From: Rhodospirillum centenum SW
GTDB lineage: Bacteria; Pseudomonadota; Alphaproteobacteria; Azospirillales; Azospirillaceae
Length of the DNA stretch: 64,000 bases
Assembly: GCF_000016185.1 (NCBI RefSeq)
Contig: NC_011420.2
Location: 392,501 to 456,500 of the forward strand
Direction of reading: 5' to 3'
Shown: in pieces, positions 62,488-64,000 of the stretch
Layout of the letters: each line of letters opens with the position of its first letter
Position numbering within the stretch: the first letter of the stretch is position 1
Translations under genes and position numbers: made by a program
The notes under the pieces: generated by a model
Database searches by the model: none
Seen by the model: the letters and a program-made list of their open reading frames with translations, nothing else
What the model was told of the DNA's origin: nothing

Positions 62488-63786
62488 TCAGCCCTGTCCC
62501 TGCCGTTCCGTCCGCAGCCGGGCCCAGTAGTCCAGGCGCTTGCGGATCTCCCGCTCGAAGCCGCGTTCGACGGGGTTGTAGAAGACCTGCCGCTCCATCC
62601 CGTCGGGGAAGTAGTTCTGCCCGCTGAAGCCATCCGCCGTATCGTGGTCGTAGGCGTAGCCGTGCCCGTAGCCGAGCTGCTTCATCAGCTTGGTCGGGGC
62701 GTTCAGGATGTGCATGGGCGGCATCAGGCTGCCCGTCTCCCGCGCCGCGCGCAGGGCCGCGCCATGGGCCTTGTAGGCGGCGTTCGACTTGGGCGCCGTG
62801 CCCAGATAGATGACGAGCTGGGCGATGGCGAGGTCGCCCTCCGGGCTGCCCAGCCGCTCATAGGCTTCCCAGGCGGCGATGGCCTGGGTCAGCGCCTGCG
62901 GATCGGCAAGCCCGACATCCTCCACCGCGAAGCGGCAGAGCCGGCGGGCGATGTAGCGGGGGTCCTCCCCGCCCGCCAGCATGCGGGCGAACCAGTAGAG
63001 CGCCGCATCCGTGTCGGAGCCGCGCAGCGACTTGTGCAGCGCCGAGATCAGGTTGTAGTGGCCTTCCTGCGCCTTGTCGTAGAGCGGCATCCGCCGCTGC
63101 ACCGCCGCCGTCAGCCCCGTCGTGTCCAGCGCCGTGCCGTCGGGAAGCTGGAACAGCTCCTCGCACAGGTTCAGGCAGTAGCGGCCGTCGCCGTCCGCCA
63201 TGGCCTTCAGCGCCAGCCGTGCATCCTCGTCCAGCGGCAGGGGGCGGCCCGTCTCCGCCTCCGCGCGTTGCAGCAGCTTCTCCAGCGCCGCCTCGTCCAG
63301 CCGGTTCAGGACGAAGACCTGGGCGCGGGACAGGAGTGCGGCGTTCAGCTCGAAGCTGGGATTCTCCGTCGTGGCCCCGACCAGGGTGACGGTGCCGTCC
63401 TCGACATAGGGCAGGAAACCGTCCTGCTGGGAGCGGTTGAAGCGGTGGATCTCATCGATGAACAGCAGGGTCCCCTGCCCCATCGCCCGCCGCGCCTTGG
63501 CCGCCTCGAACACCTTGCGCAGGTCGGCCACGCCGGAGAAGACGGCGGACAGCGGCTCGAAATGCAGGTCGGTGGACTGGGCCAGAAGCCGGGCGATGGT
63601 GGTCTTGCCGCAGCCAGGCGGCCCCCAGAGGATCATGGAGGTGAGGCGCCGCGCCTTGACCTGCCGGCCGACGGGCCCCTCGGGGGCCAGCAGATGCTCC
63701 TGCCCCACGACCTCCTCCAGCCGGCGCGGCCGCAGCCGGTCGGCCAGGGGGCGGGGAGCCTGATCCTCGAACAACGTACCCGACAT
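62488..63786 (-). CDS. rarA: Replication-associated recombination protein RarA (MgsA)
   Basis: A 432-residue AAA+ ATPase that acts at stalled replication forks and interacts with SSB. ATG 63786 is used; GTG 63795 is three codons upstream. Walker A is GPPGCGKTT, Walker B is LLFIDEIHRFNRSQQD, sensor 1 is GATTENPSFE, and the C-terminal tetramer domain includes KSLRGSDTDAALYWFARML and YLGTAPKSNAAYKA. It lies upstream of the TonB receptor and directly downstream of a Deg-type protease gene on the same strand. Confidence 0.95.
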   Translation of the reverse strand: MSGTLFEDQAPRPLADRLRPRRLEEVVGQEHLLAPEGPVGRQVKARRLTSMILWGPPGCGKTTIARLLAQSTDLHFEPLSAVFSGVADLRKVFEAAKARRAMGQGTLLFIDEIHRFNRSQQDGFLPYVEDGTVTLVGATTENPSFELNAALLSRAQVFVLNRLDEAALEKLLQRAEAETGRPLPLDEDARLALKAMADGDGRYCLNLCEELFQLPDGTALDTTGLTAAVQRRMPLYDKAQEGHYNLISALHKSLRGSDTDAALYWFARMLAGGEDPRYIARRLCRFAVEDVGLADPQALTQAIAAWEAYERLGSPEGDLAIAQLVIYLGTAPKSNAAYKAHGAALRAARETGSLMPPMHILNAPTKLMKQLGYGHGYAYDHDTADGFSGQNYFPDGMERQVFYNPVERGFEREIRKRLDYWARLRTERQGQG

Positions 63787-63861
63787 GATCCTCACCGGGC
63801 GGCGGAAGGCAGCCGGGCCCCAGCATGCCCGCCCCGCCCGCGGGCGGCAAACGCCATTGCG

Positions 63862-64000
63862 TCAGCCGCCGATGGTGGTGGTCAGGACCTGATCGCCGCG
63901 CTGCACGTCGATGGTCCAGGCCCGCGCCCGGCGGGCCAGTTCGGCCGACAGATCGCGCACCCGCTCAATGGCCGTGCCGTTGATCCGCAGGATCACGTCG
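63862..64000 (-). CDS. Deg/HtrA-type serine protease, C-terminal fragment
   Basis: The last 45 codons of a gene that continues past the right edge. They read in part DVILRINGTAIERVRDL and TIDVQRGDQVLTTTIGG followed by a stop. This is the second half of a PDZ domain (G/D-D-V-I-L-x-I-N-G, then the terminal strand with R-G-x) as found at the end of DegP/DegQ-type periplasmic proteases. The protease domain itself is outside the window. In many alphaproteobacteria a Do-like protease gene precedes rarA, which supports the call. Confidence 0.75.
   Translation of the reverse strand, partial: DVILRINGTAIERVRDLSAELARRARAWTIDVQRGDQVLTTTIGG

Overview
The window is GC-rich (about two-thirds G+C by eye) bacterial chromosome with dense, ordinary gene packing. 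The gene families point to an alphaproteobacterium, most likely in the Rhodospirillales/Azospirillaceae range. The evidence is a DUF1489 protein, an ATP12-type F1-ATPase assembly chaperone, a malic enzyme fused to a phosphotransacetylase-like domain, several large TonB-dependent receptors, two methyl-accepting chemotaxis proteins and a CtrA-like TTAA-N7-TTAA site. The taxon is inference; no rRNA or taxon-defining marker is present.

Layout. 0-32 kb: all five enzymes of leucine/isovalerate breakdown lie on the minus strand. They keep the order of the classical liuABCDE operon (ivd, mccB, methylglutaconyl-CoA hydratase, mccA, mvaB), but 5 to 11 kb of unrelated genes separates each from the next. 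An LCAD-like acyl-CoA dehydrogenase, a thiolase and a TetR repressor with a palindrome at its promoter lie among them. The intervening genes include two chemoreceptors, a Kef-type antiporter, a potassium channel, a protein with five 49-residue repeats and a membrane C-terminus, a formate/nitrite-type transporter, an S9 peptidase, an AlkB-like monooxygenase with an isomerase and an SDR beside it, a GH18 protein, a cyclic-nucleotide-binding protein and an AI-2E-family transporter. 32-42 kb: two TonB receptors, then maeB-mgtE. 42-45 kb: tRNA-Leu(GAG), lipB coupled to a small membrane protein, and an uncharacterised diiron (R2-like) protein behind a palindromic site. 45-53.5 kb: propionyl-CoA carboxylase, with pccA and pccB about 4 kb apart on the same strand, acylphosphatase, a YkgJ protein, cydAB of the cyanide-insensitive type and an SCP2-domain protein. 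53.5-57.6 kb: two runs of housekeeping genes, DUF429-crcB-rluC-type (joined by 4-bp ATGA overlaps) and HAD phosphatase-ATP12. 57.6-59.6 kb: an AT-richer island with one DUF3644/HEPN-like gene that looks like a single-gene defence element. 59.6-64 kb: a small exported protein, a third TonB receptor, rarA and the tail of a Deg-type protease.

Together, the acyl-CoA genes would convert leucine, isovalerate and odd-chain or branched acids to acetyl-CoA, acetoacetate and methylmalonyl-CoA. Malic enzyme then links C4 acids to pyruvate and NADPH, and the TonB receptors and chemoreceptors suggest a scavenging, motile life style. The most unusual items are the dispersed but collinear liu set, the DUF3644 island, the 49-residue-repeat membrane protein, a 9-bp motif shared by inverted repeats upstream of both pcc genes, and the diiron protein with its palindromic upstream site.
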